Part shown: piece by piece, positions 7,270 to 16,292 of the stretch
How the letters are laid out: each line of letters begins with the position of its first letter
How positions within the stretch are numbered: the stretch's first letter is position 1
Origin: Persephonella atlantica
Lineage (GTDB): Bacteria; Aquificota; Aquificia; Aquificales; Hydrogenothermaceae
Length of the DNA stretch: 64,000 nt
Direction of reading: 5' to 3'
Assembly: GCF_016617615.1 (NCBI RefSeq)
Contig: NZ_JAACYA010000002.1
Coordinates: 620,001-684,000, forward strand
Notes under the pieces: model-generated
The model's input: the letters and a program-made list of their open reading frames with translations, nothing else
The model's database searches: none
What the model was told of the DNA's origin: nothing
Program-made: the position numbers and the translations under genes

Positions 7270-8265
7270 CTACCACCATGCTTTAAAAGGTTTGTAATCT
7301 TCATCTCCAATAAAATGTTTTATAAGCTTATAACATTCTAGTCTAATTAACTGTCTGTATGAAACTTTTCTTTTTAGTTTTCTATGTTTTATAGTTTTGT
7401 TTAATCTTTCTTCATATGCTTTGAGAAATTTTTTTCTACCGTTTTCATTTAAATAAGCAAAGTTCAAATCTTTATCAAAATCTTTAAGGGTTATCTTCTT
7501 TGTATTGATAAGTGAAAATATCAGCGGGTCAATAATAAAAGGTTTAAAAATTTCTGCTAGATCCAGGGATAAAGAGAATCTTTTTTCCTGTGGAGAGTGC
7601 AGATAGCTTATAGTAGGATCAAGTTGTGTTCTATAAATTTCTGTTAAAATTGTGTTGTACAGGATACTGTTTCCGAAGCTGATGAGAGCATTTATAGGAT
7701 TGTCTGGAGGTCTTTTTTCCCTCTTTTTCATATAAAAGTCTGGATTTTTTATAATTTCATTAAAAAGCTGATAGTATCTATCTCTAATGTTTCCTTCTAC
7801 AGCCATCAGTTCTTCAGGTGTATTTGTTTCAAATACTTTTGGATAAAACTCTTTTTCTATTTCTTCAAATTTTTCTTCTGGTATTTTGTTTTTCTTTAAG
7901 TTCCTTAATATGTGGAAAACAGCTCCTTCAATAAATGAGATTGCTAAATACTGTCTTTCTCTCTCCTCTAAATAATGTCTTACCTGTTCTACCAATAAAC
8001 TGCCTGAAACATTTTTCTTTCTTGGTAGAAAACTTCCTGAGTAGTATCCGTAGTAGTTATAAAAATGGATGGGAATATCATACTGAGAAAGATAGTTTAA
8101 AGCTTTTGTGTTTATGTCAAGCTCTCCAAATACATAGATTGAGTCTATATCATTAACAGGTAATACTTTTTTAGCTGTCTCTCCATTCTGCTCTGTTTCA
8201 AAATATATGGTATTTTCTTTTCTTTTTAATCTACCGTTTGAGTTGATATAAAATCTTTTAGGCAT
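7270..8265 (-). CDS. cas1: CRISPR integrase Cas1 (type I-B)
   Basis: 331 residues, normal for Cas1. The metal-binding residues can be seen: Glu157 in MAVEGNIRDRYY, His223 in YLHSPQEKRFSLSLDL and Asp235/Glu238 in DLAEIFKP. The N-terminal beta domain contains DIDSIYVFGELDINTKALNYL and the alpha domain is complete. It lies two bases before cas2. An unrelated ATPase gene on the other strand separates it from cas4, so cas1-cas2 must be read from their own promoter in 8266-8400. Confidence 0.96.
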   Translation of the reverse strand: MPKRFYINSNGRLKRKENTIYFETEQNGETAKKVLPVNDIDSIYVFGELDINTKALNYLSQYDIPIHFYNYYGYYSGSFLPRKKNVSGSLLVEQVRHYLEERERQYLAISFIEGAVFHILRNLKKNKIPEEKFEEIEKEFYPKVFETNTPEELMAVEGNIRDRYYQLFNEIIKNPDFYMKKREKRPPDNPINALISFGNSILYNTILTEIYRTQLDPTISYLHSPQEKRFSLSLDLAEIFKPFIIDPLIFSLINTKKITLKDFDKDLNFAYLNENGRKKFLKAYEERLNKTIKHRKLKRKVSYRQLIRLECYKLIKHFIGDEDYKPFKAWW

Positions 8266-8399
8266 TTTAAACCTTTTCTAATCTGATATTTTTCCTTCTA
8301 CAGTTCTCATAATCAAAATATACAGTCTTCAAGCACTAATTTCTATAAGAAAAAGAATTGATTTGATTAGTTTAATGCATTATACTTAAATTAGCAAAA

Positions 8400-8421
8400 T
8401 TAGTTTAACAGGATAAACTAA
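8400..8421 (+). promoter_or_regulatory. Hairpin enclosing the ribosome binding site of the ATPase gene
   Basis: TTAGTTTA (8400-8407) and TAAACTAA (8414-8421) are perfect inverted arms around ACAGGA, which is the only Shine-Dalgarno-like site, and the second arm touches the ATG at 8422. A further direct copy of TTAGTTTA lies at about 8367-8375. It could be a translational hairpin or an operator for a repressor. Confidence 0.5.
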
Positions 8422-9627
8422 ATGGAAAATCTCTTAGAAAAAGCAAGACAGCTTTCTATTTTGAAAACTTCTCAGAAATTACCATCATATAAAAGATTTC
8501 TATACAGAAAAATAAAAAATAGTAATTCAAAAATAATTGGAATTTACGGTGCAAGAGGTGTAGGAAAAACAACTTTAATACTCCAAATACTTAAAAATCT
8601 TAATCTTCCTGTCAAAGAGTCCCTTTATATATCCTGCGACCATCCTTTTTTTACAGATATAAATCTTTTTGATTTCTTAGAATACTTTTATAAAAAAGGT
8701 GGAAAAATTATTTTTATAGATGAAATACATAAAATAAAGGATTTTCAAAAACATTTAAAATCTGCTTATGACTTTTTGGGGATTAGAATTATTTTCACAG
8801 GTTCATCTGCTATTTCATTAACAGAACCAGATTTCACCAGAAGATTTAGTATGTATAAACTGCCAGTTCTTTCCTTTAAAGAGTATATAGAACTGTCCTA
8901 TGGAATTAAACTAAAATCTTTTACTTTAGAAGAAATAATAAAAAATCACGAATTAGTATCACAGGAAATTATAAACCTTCTTAAGAATGAAAGAATTTTA
9001 TCCTTATTTGAAGAGTATAACAAACACGGCTGTTATCCTTTTTATTTTGAAGATAAAGCTAAATTTTTAGATAGATTACAGGATACGGTAAATGCAATAC
9101 TTTATTATGACATGGCTGAAATGTTTAAGATAAGTTCAGATAAAATTCATACATTAAAAAAATTACTTGCTACAATATGCGCATCAAAACCTATGGAGTT
9201 TTCTATAGATAAACTCACAAATATTACAGGCATATCAAAGGCAACCTTTTATAAATATATTGATTATTTATCCCGTGGAGAGCTTTTGATTCATATTATG
9301 CATGAAGCTAAAAGATTTAAATCAATTAGAAAGCCTGATAAACTTTATCTATCAAATCCTAACTTGCTTAATGCTATCTGTTTATCTCCAGATAAAGGAA
9401 CATTAAGGGAAACTTTTTTTGTATCCATGTTAAATTCCCAGCACAGATTGTTTTATACCGATAAAGGAGATTTTATGGTTGATGAGAAATACATTTTTGA
9501 AATTGGAGGAAAAAATAAAGATTTTTCCCAGATTAAAAACATAAAAAATTCATTTTTAGCAGTTGATGATATTGAGATTGGCTTTGAAAGAAAAATTCCA
9601 CTGTGGCTGTTTGGTTTTCTGTATTAA
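8422..9627 (+). CDS. AAA_14/DUF4143-type ATP-binding protein inserted between cas1 and cas4
   Basis: 401 residues. The P-loop GARGVGKTT is at about 43-51 and the Walker B IIFIDEIHK near 95-103, followed by FTGSSA (sensor 1). The middle has a winged-helix-like segment (DKLTNITGISKATFYKYIDYLSRGELL), and the C-terminal part resembles DUF4143 with DFMVDEKYIFEIGGKNKDF, a PD-(D/E)XK-like strand arrangement. Such ATPases are common in archaea and thermophiles, often near mobile elements; their function is unknown. It points against the cas genes and has its own regulatory hairpin, so I infer a later insertion into a once continuous cas4-cas1-cas2 operon. Confidence 0.75.
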   Translation: MENLLEKARQLSILKTSQKLPSYKRFLYRKIKNSNSKIIGIYGARGVGKTTLILQILKNLNLPVKESLYISCDHPFFTDINLFDFLEYFYKKGGKIIFIDEIHKIKDFQKHLKSAYDFLGIRIIFTGSSAISLTEPDFTRRFSMYKLPVLSFKEYIELSYGIKLKSFTLEEIIKNHELVSQEIINLLKNERILSLFEEYNKHGCYPFYFEDKAKFLDRLQDTVNAILYYDMAEMFKISSDKIHTLKKLLATICASKPMEFSIDKLTNITGISKATFYKYIDYLSRGELLIHIMHEAKRFKSIRKPDKLYLSNPNLLNAICLSPDKGTLRETFFVSMLNSQHRLFYTDKGDFMVDEKYIFEIGGKNKDFSQIKNIKNSFLAVDDIEIGFERKIPLWLFGFLY

Positions 9628-9629
9628 TG

Positions 9630-10139
9630 TTATCCATAACAAAACTCAAAATATGCACATTTTTTGCAGTAAGGTTCATCTATAACAGGTGGTGGCTTCT
9701 TTTGTTTTAGGATTTTGTTAATCTGGATTAATACTTTTTCTATTTCTTTTTCGTCTTCAGGTTTTAGCTCTACAAACTCTCTTTTCCTTTGTTTTGGATA
9801 GTTAATTATTCCTTTTTTATGAATTCCAAGTTTTTTAAGATAGTAAAGATAATACAAGATCTGCATTCTATCAGCTTTTTCCATCTTGTCAGAGTATTTG
9901 ACTTCTCTGATGTTAAAGTTGTCTAAAATGTCTACAGAGATGAGATTGTCTATTAAGACTTCTTTAGGTTTGTCTTTTTTGTAGCTGATTTCGTGGAGTA
10001 TTGCACCAAGGAGAACTTTTTCAGAATTTTTTTCCATTGTTATTTTTCTGTCAAAAAGCCACATTTTTCTTTTGCAGATAAAGTAGTAGTTTACTTTCAA
10101 CCCACTTATTTTAAGCCCCTCAAAATCGATTTCTTCCAT
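9630..10139 (-). CDS. cas4: CRISPR adaptation exonuclease Cas4
   Basis: 169 residues with a RecB-like PD-(D/E)XK core and an iron-sulfur cluster. Cys22 (YYFICKRKMW) and the C-terminal Cys158, Cys161 and Cys167 (PYCKKCAYFEFC) are the four cluster ligands. FNIREVKYS holds the E-x-K part of the nuclease motif, followed by DRMQILYYLYYLKKLG. Cas4 trims and selects prespacers by their PAM and defines orientation. It follows cas3 by 19 bases and abuts the oppositely directed ATPase gene. Confidence 0.93.
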   Translation of the reverse strand: MEEIDFEGLKISGLKVNYYFICKRKMWLFDRKITMEKNSEKVLLGAILHEISYKKDKPKEVLIDNLISVDILDNFNIREVKYSDKMEKADRMQILYYLYYLKKLGIHKKGIINYPKQRKREFVELKPEDEKEIEKVLIQINKILKQKKPPPVIDEPYCKKCAYFEFCYG

Positions 10140-10158
10140 GAATTTATTGTAATTCCAA

Positions 10159-12411
10159 TCACAAAATTTTTCCTAACTCTTCCTCCTCTAATACTAAACC
10201 TAATCCTTTATCATATCTGAGGCTTACTGTAAATATCTGGGTTTTTATTTTTTGTGGTGTTACCGCTGTTGGCAGTGTTTCTTTTATCCTGAAATATGGA
10301 ATGTTTACTGTGTAGTTGTTCAGGTCGTACATACTTTTTAGTCTTTCTGGATATGGTTTTGATTTATCTAAAATACTCTCAATTAAATTTTCAATTTTTT
10401 CTAAATTTTCGTTGTAAACATTTTCCGGAATTACCTGTATGTTGTAGATTTCCCTGAATAACTGCTGGGCTTCTCTTTTACTTTCTGCCTGAAAACCAAG
10501 TTCTAAAAGCTCCATGTTTTTTATAAATTTTTTGAAGAAATTTGTGTTCTTTATCTTTTCTTCAGAAAAAACTTTGTTCATTAAATTTTGTTTATCTTCT
10601 TCTAATAAAATTTTTTCATCAAATTCTTTTAAAGCTTCTTTTGTTAGATTTACTATATCTTTGTCGTATATTTTTCCTTTGTCTGAAGGTTGTGCTGTAG
10701 ATATTATAATATTCGGATTACTGCTTTCTGTGATGTTTCTCCCAGATTTTCTGTAAACCCTTCCCATTCTCTGGACAAGCGAATCAAGGGAAGCTATCTC
10801 TGTGAACAGTACATCATAATCTATGTCCAGAGAGGCTTCTACAAGCTGTGTTGTTATCCAGATGACAGGTTCTTCTGGGTTTTGGATCTTTTGTTCTTTT
10901 TGTTTTCTGTCTCTTTGAATAAATAAGGAGTGTAGTAGGTTGACGTTTAAGTCTTCTTCTCTTAAGAGTTTATAGACTTCTTGAGCTTTTTTAACTGTGT
11001 TGAGTATTACTAAAACTTTTTTCCCGTTTTTATACTCTTTGATCATGTAGTTTTTCAGATTTTCTATAGGCTCACCGGTTAGATTTATCCTATGTTTTTT
11101 CTCTTTGTGGAACTGTGGAGGCAGGATTTTGCAGTAATCTTTAAGATATTTTACAACAAATGGGTGAATAGTAGCACTCATAAAACAGAATCTTCCTCCA
11201 AGCTGACTTATCTCCTGAAGTCCTTTTATTATTACTGCGAGGGTATCTGGTGAGTAGCTTTGAGGTTCGTCGAGGATAATTTTTGAGTAAGCCAGGGTCG
11301 AGTAAATTTTCTCATATCCACTGTATTTAAAAGTAGCTGTAAATAGCTGGTCTGCTGTGGTTATGGTTATAGGCATAGATAACTGTCTCGTTGATTGAGT
11401 TCTTGCGATGTGTTCTTCTATAGATAGTAAATCTTCAAAAGTTTCTGGTTTATCAAATCCATAAAAGACTGCATCACTGTGGAGCAGTCCTATGTTTTCT
11501 TTTCCGAATATATTTGAAAACCTTTCATACATAGCATTAACAGAAACTCTAACAGGAAGAGTATAAAAAGCTTTATCCTTTCCTATCCAGTTTACTGCAA
11601 ATTCTGTTTTTCCCATTCCTGTTGAGGCTGTAAGCAGAATGTTTTCATTTCTGTATTTTGAAGCTTCTTGCTGAAAAGGCTTAAGTCCACTGGAATTTTT
11701 TACAGTTTTTAAGTAGTTTAGGAGCTTTTTTTCAGGATTATTTATTCTTTTTTCTTCTATACTTACCTGTGCAGATGCTGAGTGGTCTGCTCTATGGAGA
11801 AATCCTTTCAGGAAAATAAATTTTTTATCTTTTTTTATCTGGGGTGTCCTTCCTTGATTGAACAGGTACTCTTCAATCCTTTTATACAGTATTTTTGCTC
11901 TTTCTGGAGAGACATTAATAGATTTAAATCCGTAATCTAAAAGCCAGCTTAAAGTTGACACGTTCTGTTTTATGTCTTTTTCAATAACGAGCTGTAAATA
12001 CTCTGGAGAAAAATCAATATTTCTACTGTGGTGAAAAACAACACAGTAAAAAACAGGAAGAAAGTATTCTTTTTTTATTTGCTCTTTTAAATCTTTTTCT
12101 AACAGGAAAATCCCGGACAAAAAGTTGTGGGGTATTTCTTTATTTAATCCTTCAGGTAATTTTACAGTTTCACCCAATATCTTTTTTAATTTTTTTTGAA
12201 AGTGGGAAGATATTTTCCCTGTATCGTGGAAAAGGCAGGCTATTTTTAGATGATTAAAAAATTCTTCTTCTAATCCAATAGAGTTTAATTCTTCTTTGTA
12301 TAAATCTGTTAATATCTCAATCTGCTTTAATAAATTTTCTGTATGCTGTTTTAATGTTTCAGGGTAAGGTTTTCCGTCTTCGTAATAAATTTTTGCGTAG
12401 GTTTTAGCCAT
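10159..12411 (-). CDS. cas3: Cas3 HD nuclease-helicase
   Basis: 750 residues. The N-terminal HD nuclease has HTEN near 25 and the ACLFHDTGK doublet at 64-65. The superfamily 2 helicase follows with TASTGMGKTEF (motif I, about 265), LDEPQSYSP (motif II, DExx form), SATIHP (motif III) and SLVQRMGRVYR (motif VI). It ends in KIKTQIFTVSLRYDKGLGLVLEEEELGKIL-type residues, a tail that recurs as a remnant at 40.9 kb. I choose ATG 12411, with AGGTG before it, over a GTG at 12417. It overlaps the cas5 stop by eight bases. Cascade recruits it to degrade target DNA. Confidence 0.96.
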   Translation of the reverse strand: MAKTYAKIYYEDGKPYPETLKQHTENLLKQIEILTDLYKEELNSIGLEEEFFNHLKIACLFHDTGKISSHFQKKLKKILGETVKLPEGLNKEIPHNFLSGIFLLEKDLKEQIKKEYFLPVFYCVVFHHSRNIDFSPEYLQLVIEKDIKQNVSTLSWLLDYGFKSINVSPERAKILYKRIEEYLFNQGRTPQIKKDKKFIFLKGFLHRADHSASAQVSIEEKRINNPEKKLLNYLKTVKNSSGLKPFQQEASKYRNENILLTASTGMGKTEFAVNWIGKDKAFYTLPVRVSVNAMYERFSNIFGKENIGLLHSDAVFYGFDKPETFEDLLSIEEHIARTQSTRQLSMPITITTADQLFTATFKYSGYEKIYSTLAYSKIILDEPQSYSPDTLAVIIKGLQEISQLGGRFCFMSATIHPFVVKYLKDYCKILPPQFHKEKKHRINLTGEPIENLKNYMIKEYKNGKKVLVILNTVKKAQEVYKLLREEDLNVNLLHSLFIQRDRKQKEQKIQNPEEPVIWITTQLVEASLDIDYDVLFTEIASLDSLVQRMGRVYRKSGRNITESSNPNIIISTAQPSDKGKIYDKDIVNLTKEALKEFDEKILLEEDKQNLMNKVFSEEKIKNTNFFKKFIKNMELLELGFQAESKREAQQLFREIYNIQVIPENVYNENLEKIENLIESILDKSKPYPERLKSMYDLNNYTVNIPYFRIKETLPTAVTPQKIKTQIFTVSLRYDKGLGLVLEEEELGKIL

Positions 12412-13120
12412 GTTCACCTATCAAATCTATAATTCTCTCTTCCTTTTCGTCAAATAGGAGCTCTCCATCATCAATTATCCCTTCGTCTATGTAAACGACA
12501 TCTTTTCTTTCAAAATATCTCAGTCCTGTTCTTTCAAGTAGTGTTTTATCATATTTAAAGTTCATTCTGTAGTTTATTCCTTTTATTCCAAGGCTGTCTG
12601 CTGTTTCTTTGTTTAGATATATTCCGTAGTTTATAATGTGTTCATCATAGTAAAATTCTCTTTTTTCAGGTTCGATAAACTCTATCTCGTCTATTCTTAC
12701 TAGATCTTCATATCTTCCAAGGCTTGGATACTCTTTTCTCAGCAGATTTTCAGCAAATTTTTCTAAATATCGTTTTTCTGAATGTATATAAATCAATAAT
12801 TTGTTGTGGAATATGTTTGTTACAAAAGTGGGAGATTTTGAAAATGTTTTGTTAAATCCTTCTAATATTGGATAGCCTTTATCCTTTGCTCTTTCTTTTC
12901 TATCAAACTTTATAAGTGTCTGCAGGTCGTGAACTACAGACTCAAAGTTTCCCTGAATACTTACAGCCATCGGTATGTAATCTTCTGCATCAACTACCGT
13001 ATGAAACCAGCCTCTAACTGTTGAAAGTGGAGGCAGTGGATAACTGTCCCAGAAATTAAAGCTCATTGGCTTTCTGTAATTTGCAAAAAGTTGAAAGACT
13101 TTTACTTTTAAAAGTTCCAT
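12404..13120 (-). CDS. cas5: Cas5, type I-B Cascade subunit
   Basis: 238 residues. The N-terminal RAMP strand and the diagnostic segment FANYRKPMSFNFWDSYPLPPLSTVRGWFH identify Cas5 of the Cst/Tneap group. Cas5 caps the crRNA 5' tag and contacts Cas8 and the first Cas7. The ATG is preceded by AGAGGACACAA, which overlaps the stop codon of the Phd-like remnant, so the cas5 ribosome site sits at the end of that older frame. Confidence 0.92.
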   Translation of the reverse strand: MELLKVKVFQLFANYRKPMSFNFWDSYPLPPLSTVRGWFHTVVDAEDYIPMAVSIQGNFESVVHDLQTLIKFDRKERAKDKGYPILEGFNKTFSKSPTFVTNIFHNKLLIYIHSEKRYLEKFAENLLRKEYPSLGRYEDLVRIDEIEFIEPEKREFYYDEHIINYGIYLNKETADSLGIKGINYRMNFKYDKTLLERTGLRYFERKDVVYIDEGIIDDGELLFDEKEERIIDLIGEHG

Positions 13121-13129
13121 TTGTGTCCT

Positions 13130-13339
13130 CTAAATCTTTAATTTTTTAAAATGTTCCTCTGCAGTTTCTTTTATAAATCTACCTGATTTGTAGTCCTCTT
13201 CAGCCTCTCTTATAATTTTCTCAAGTTCTGCTTCTTTTAATTTTTCAAATTCTTCTATTGGAAGTACAACAAATTTAGGTTTGCCTCTAACGGATATATA
13301 TGCCTCTTTATATTTTTTAAATAACTTCTCTAAACTCGT
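13130..13339 (-). pseudogene. Phd/YefM-like antitoxin remnant without a start codon
   Basis: A frame open from 13339 down to the stop at 13130-13132 reads KKYKEAYISVRGKPKFVVLPIEEFEKL and ends FKKLKI. The stretch YISVRGKPKFVVLPIEEFEKL is the core of Phd/YefM antitoxins. The expected N-terminus (about 20 residues with an initiating Met) is missing: no ATG, GTG or TTG lies in frame, and an in-frame stop stands at 13340-13342. Its upstream part overlaps the end of the RelB-like gene in another frame. No toxin follows; cas5 begins ten bases downstream. It may be a decayed antitoxin or one started at a rare codon. Confidence 0.6.
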
Positions 13340-13571
13340 CTAAGTCTTTTATTTCTGCAAGATTTTTTCCTTTTCTTGCTTCTTTAATTACCTTTTGAGT
13401 TTCTTCATTTGGTATTTTTACCTCAAAAGGAATGCCTTTTGTTTCTTTTATCATAGCTATAAAAATATTAAACGCTTGACTTACATTAAGCCCTAATCTT
13501 TCTAAAATTTTTTTCGCTTCTTTATAATTTTGTTCATCTACTCTTAAAGTTGTGTGTATTTTTGTACCCAT
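13317..13571 (-). CDS. RelB/DinJ-family antitoxin inside the cas operon
   Basis: 84 residues from ATG 13571 (GGTGATAAC before it). MGTKIHTTLRVDEQNYKEAKKILERLGLNVSQAFNIFIAMI is the ribbon-helix-helix DNA-binding part of RelB/DinJ antitoxins, and KGIPFEVKIPNEETQKVIKEA is the toxin-wrapping tail. No RelE/YafQ toxin is next to it. A perfect palindrome lies 34 bases upstream, where such antitoxins bind to repress their own promoter. It sits between cas7 and cas5, so it could influence transcription of cas5-cas3-cas4. Confidence 0.85.
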   Translation of the reverse strand: MGTKIHTTLRVDEQNYKEAKKILERLGLNVSQAFNIFIAMIKETKGIPFEVKIPNEETQKVIKEARKGKNLAEIKDLDEFREVI

Positions 13572-13604
13572 GTTATCACCTTCCAAAATATTATCATACA
13601 TAAA

Positions 13605-13622
13605 GTATGCTATTTAGCATAC
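13605..13622. promoter_or_regulatory. Palindromic operator upstream of the RelB-like gene
   Basis: GTATGCTA (13605-13612) and TAGCATAC (13615-13622) form a perfect 8+8 palindrome with a two-base centre, in the 95-base gap between cas7 and the antitoxin gene. It fits autoregulation by a ribbon-helix-helix dimer pair. Confidence 0.7.
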
Positions 13623-13666
13623 AAAATCAATAAACCCTTAATCTACAAACCTTCTCAATTCTTACT

Positions 13667-14593
13667 CTAATTTTTAACTCCATAGTAATCATTAACTTTT
13701 TCCTTTAACTTATCAAAAAAGTCATTGACATTGTGAACCTGTGCTTCAGGAAGTAAAGATTTAATTTCTTCTTCATTCTCCCAGTATCCTTCCACAATTC
13801 CAATGTGTGTGTTGTCTTTTACTTTTTCATCTAAAAAGCTCATTTCTAAAACTGAAGCTATAATAGGGGTATCAACTAAGTATTTCCTTGTTTCTGGATT
13901 GTATTTTACTTTTAGTCTTCCTAAGAAAAATGGGTTTTTTACATTGTAAACTCCACCTACTGCAAAAAGAGGGTTTAAACTTTCCATTCTTCCTTTTATG
14001 TTTCTGTTTAAAACCTTTAAAACATCTAAAAGCATATTTACTCTTTTTGCCTTTTCTTCGGCTGGTAAAGAAATATTGTCGTTTGGGTCTTCACCTACTC
14101 TATCAAGTTCAACTGTTATTGTATAGCTGTAAAGGGATAGATGGTGCTCAAACTGAAATGGATTAGGGTTTGCTCCTGCTCTCTGGGCAAAATTAAGATT
14201 TGTTCCAAACTCTGTGTCTAACATCATAGGCTCAAGAGATATAGCAGGAGTTATTCTTACTACTGCTGGTCTTGTAAGAGAACCTTTATCTTTTTCTGTT
14301 TTCATGTATCCAAAAAGGTCTGCTTCTACGTAATCTCTAATATTTGCTTCAGGTTTAAACTGGACTACATCCTGCTCAGCTGTTAGTGGTTCTTCTTTAT
14401 CTGAATCTATGTTGAATATCTCCTTCAGAAGTCTATAAACATCATATCTTATTGCCTGTCTTGATTCATAAGATAAAAGCTCTCCAGACCTTGAAAGTTT
14501 TTTTAATTCTGATATGTTTCCAACACCTTCTCCATAGTTTAAACTCATTGCGTCAAAGATAACTGAAACAGTTAATCCTTTTGGTTTATTCAT
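13667..14593 (-). CDS. cas7: Cas7 (Cst2/DevR group), Cascade backbone
   Basis: 308 residues from ATG 14593. GLTVSVIFDAMSLNYGEGVGNISELKKLSRSGELLSYESRQAIRYD is the N-terminal signature of type I-B Cas7/Cst2. The RAMP fold binds the crRNA spacer along the Cascade spine. An upstream in-frame start at 14632 lies inside cas8 without a ribosome site. It overlaps the cas8 end by eight bases. Confidence 0.94.
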   Translation of the reverse strand: MNKPKGLTVSVIFDAMSLNYGEGVGNISELKKLSRSGELLSYESRQAIRYDVYRLLKEIFNIDSDKEEPLTAEQDVVQFKPEANIRDYVEADLFGYMKTEKDKGSLTRPAVVRITPAISLEPMMLDTEFGTNLNFAQRAGANPNPFQFEHHLSLYSYTITVELDRVGEDPNDNISLPAEEKAKRVNMLLDVLKVLNRNIKGRMESLNPLFAVGGVYNVKNPFFLGRLKVKYNPETRKYLVDTPIIASVLEMSFLDEKVKDNTHIGIVEGYWENEEEIKSLLPEAQVHNVNDFFDKLKEKVNDYYGVKN

Positions 14594-16292
14594 TGTTTTC
14601 ACCCTCCTTATTTTCTTTCCCAAGCAGTCCATTTAAAAAGCTGTATCCTAAGGAGTAAAAAGCCTCTTTGTCTGATACTGCTTTTACAAAAGATGATGGT
14701 ATTTCCTGTCCATAAGCCATATATGTTCTCACCAAAACATCCATAAACTGATTAGTGTTCCCAACTCTGAGAGCATTAAGTAGTTTATAGGATATAGACT
14801 GAATTTTGTTTTCTGCATTTTTCTTTCTTAGCTCCTGTGAAAGTTCTAATCCTCTGTTGTATATGTGCCAAAGTTCTTTTTCTGAAACTGGCATATCTTT
14901 CCCTCCAATAATTTTTGATAAAAATTTTGATGTAATAACATTTAACGACTGAAGATGATAAGTTCTGACATTTGTTTCGTATTGTTTTGATTTGTTTTCG
15001 TTTGAAAGGTATATCCTGGTAAGCTTATTTAGATAATTATAATCTAAGCTGTTATTTATTATTTTCTCTACTGTTTCAGGTAAAACAGAAAATTTTTCAT
15101 CTTTTATCTTGTAATAAATTCTTGAAAGCCTTTGTAAAAGTTCTTTATTTTTCTCATCTTTAAGAAATTTTGCCTTTGATTTTGAAAGGTTAAATGAGTA
15201 AACCTTTGGCATCATTTCATTTGTTAAATCAAGTTCAAGAACAGAGATGTTTTGAAGTGTATAAATAGCATGTCTATGCTCCGTTTCTAATATAAGCTGT
15301 GTAAAGAAGTTAAGAAGCAAGTTTTCTGAAGTATCCTGATTTAGTAATTTTTCAAACAACAGGTTCTGTCTTAGAAGTTCTTCAACAGAGCTGTCTGAAT
15401 TTACAAAATAAAAAACAGTTTTCCCATTTTTGTTTAAAGGTGTAAGCCCTGCAAAGTAAGAAAAGTAAATAATCTCACAGATTTCGCATAGAGGAAGTTT
15501 GGAATTAAAATTCCATACAAAGTTAATGGCATCAGGATTCAAACCGTAAAATTTTGACAATCCTGTATCAAAGATAGTATTTTTCTTAGCTGGTCTTTCC
15601 ATGCAGGATATACAAAGATACTTTTTGTCTTTTTTAGTAGTTTTGTCTTTTAAAGGCTTTTCAAATTCATTAAAAAACTTTTCAAATCTGTCTTTGTTCA
15701 CGGCTCTATTTAAAAAACTTTTTTGACCATATATTTTTCTTAAATAAATCTGAACATCACTTTCCCAGAACTCTTCTCTATCTTTTTCCATTATCTGAAC
15801 TGCTCTTTCTAAAAGTTTTATGAGAAGGTTTTTATCTTTTTTTATCTCATTTTTTGAAGGGATTTTCTCTAATTTTTTCTTTAAAAGTGTAAAACCTTGA
15901 AGAATTTTCTTAAATCTGTCAAAAATCTCTAATGGAAGCTGTTTTTGTAATTTTTCAAAATCTGTGTCCTGATTTTTAAAGTACTTATTTTTTAAATTCT
16001 CGTAGTTTTCTTCAAAATCTAAAAATTTTAAATCTTCTATGTATTCTTCAAACAGCTTAATCAGGTTTTCATATCTGCCGTACTGGTTAAAAGCATAATC
16101 AAAAAACCTTTTAGCAAAACCGTCGAATATTTTTCTATCAAAATCAATATAGTTATCTGAGATTTTAAGTAGATTTTCATCTTTTGAGATTATCTTTTCA
16201 TCCTTTACTTCCCAAAGATGACTGTTTATTTTCAAAAATCCAACTATCCCAGCATTGTAGAGCCAGTCGTTCAGGTAGATTTTTTCTTTCAT
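14586..16292 (-). CDS. cas8b: Cas8b1/Cst1, type I-B large subunit
   Basis: 568 residues. Cys227-x2-Cys230 (LCISCMERP) and Cys269-x2-Cys272 (LCEICEI) form the CXXC-CXXC zinc site that names the Cst1 family. The large subunit recognises the PAM and seats Cas3. The rest is helical and diverged, as usual for Cas8. It overlaps the preceding PD-(D/E)XK gene and the following cas7, so translation is coupled through the set. This call, with Cst2 and Cas5t, places the system in subtype I-B of the Tneap kind. Confidence 0.9.
   Translation of the reverse strand: MKEKIYLNDWLYNAGIVGFLKINSHLWEVKDEKIISKDENLLKISDNYIDFDRKIFDGFAKRFFDYAFNQYGRYENLIKLFEEYIEDLKFLDFEENYENLKNKYFKNQDTDFEKLQKQLPLEIFDRFKKILQGFTLLKKKLEKIPSKNEIKKDKNLLIKLLERAVQIMEKDREEFWESDVQIYLRKIYGQKSFLNRAVNKDRFEKFFNEFEKPLKDKTTKKDKKYLCISCMERPAKKNTIFDTGLSKFYGLNPDAINFVWNFNSKLPLCEICEIIYFSYFAGLTPLNKNGKTVFYFVNSDSSVEELLRQNLLFEKLLNQDTSENLLLNFFTQLILETEHRHAIYTLQNISVLELDLTNEMMPKVYSFNLSKSKAKFLKDEKNKELLQRLSRIYYKIKDEKFSVLPETVEKIINNSLDYNYLNKLTRIYLSNENKSKQYETNVRTYHLQSLNVITSKFLSKIIGGKDMPVSEKELWHIYNRGLELSQELRKKNAENKIQSISYKLLNALRVGNTNQFMDVLVRTYMAYGQEIPSSFVKAVSDKEAFYSLGYSFLNGLLGKENKEGENNE

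Noticed and set aside
8422-9627. Treating the ATPase between cas4 and cas1 as a Cas protein
   Set aside because: It is on the opposite strand, has its own control region and belongs to a general AAA_14/DUF4143-type family.
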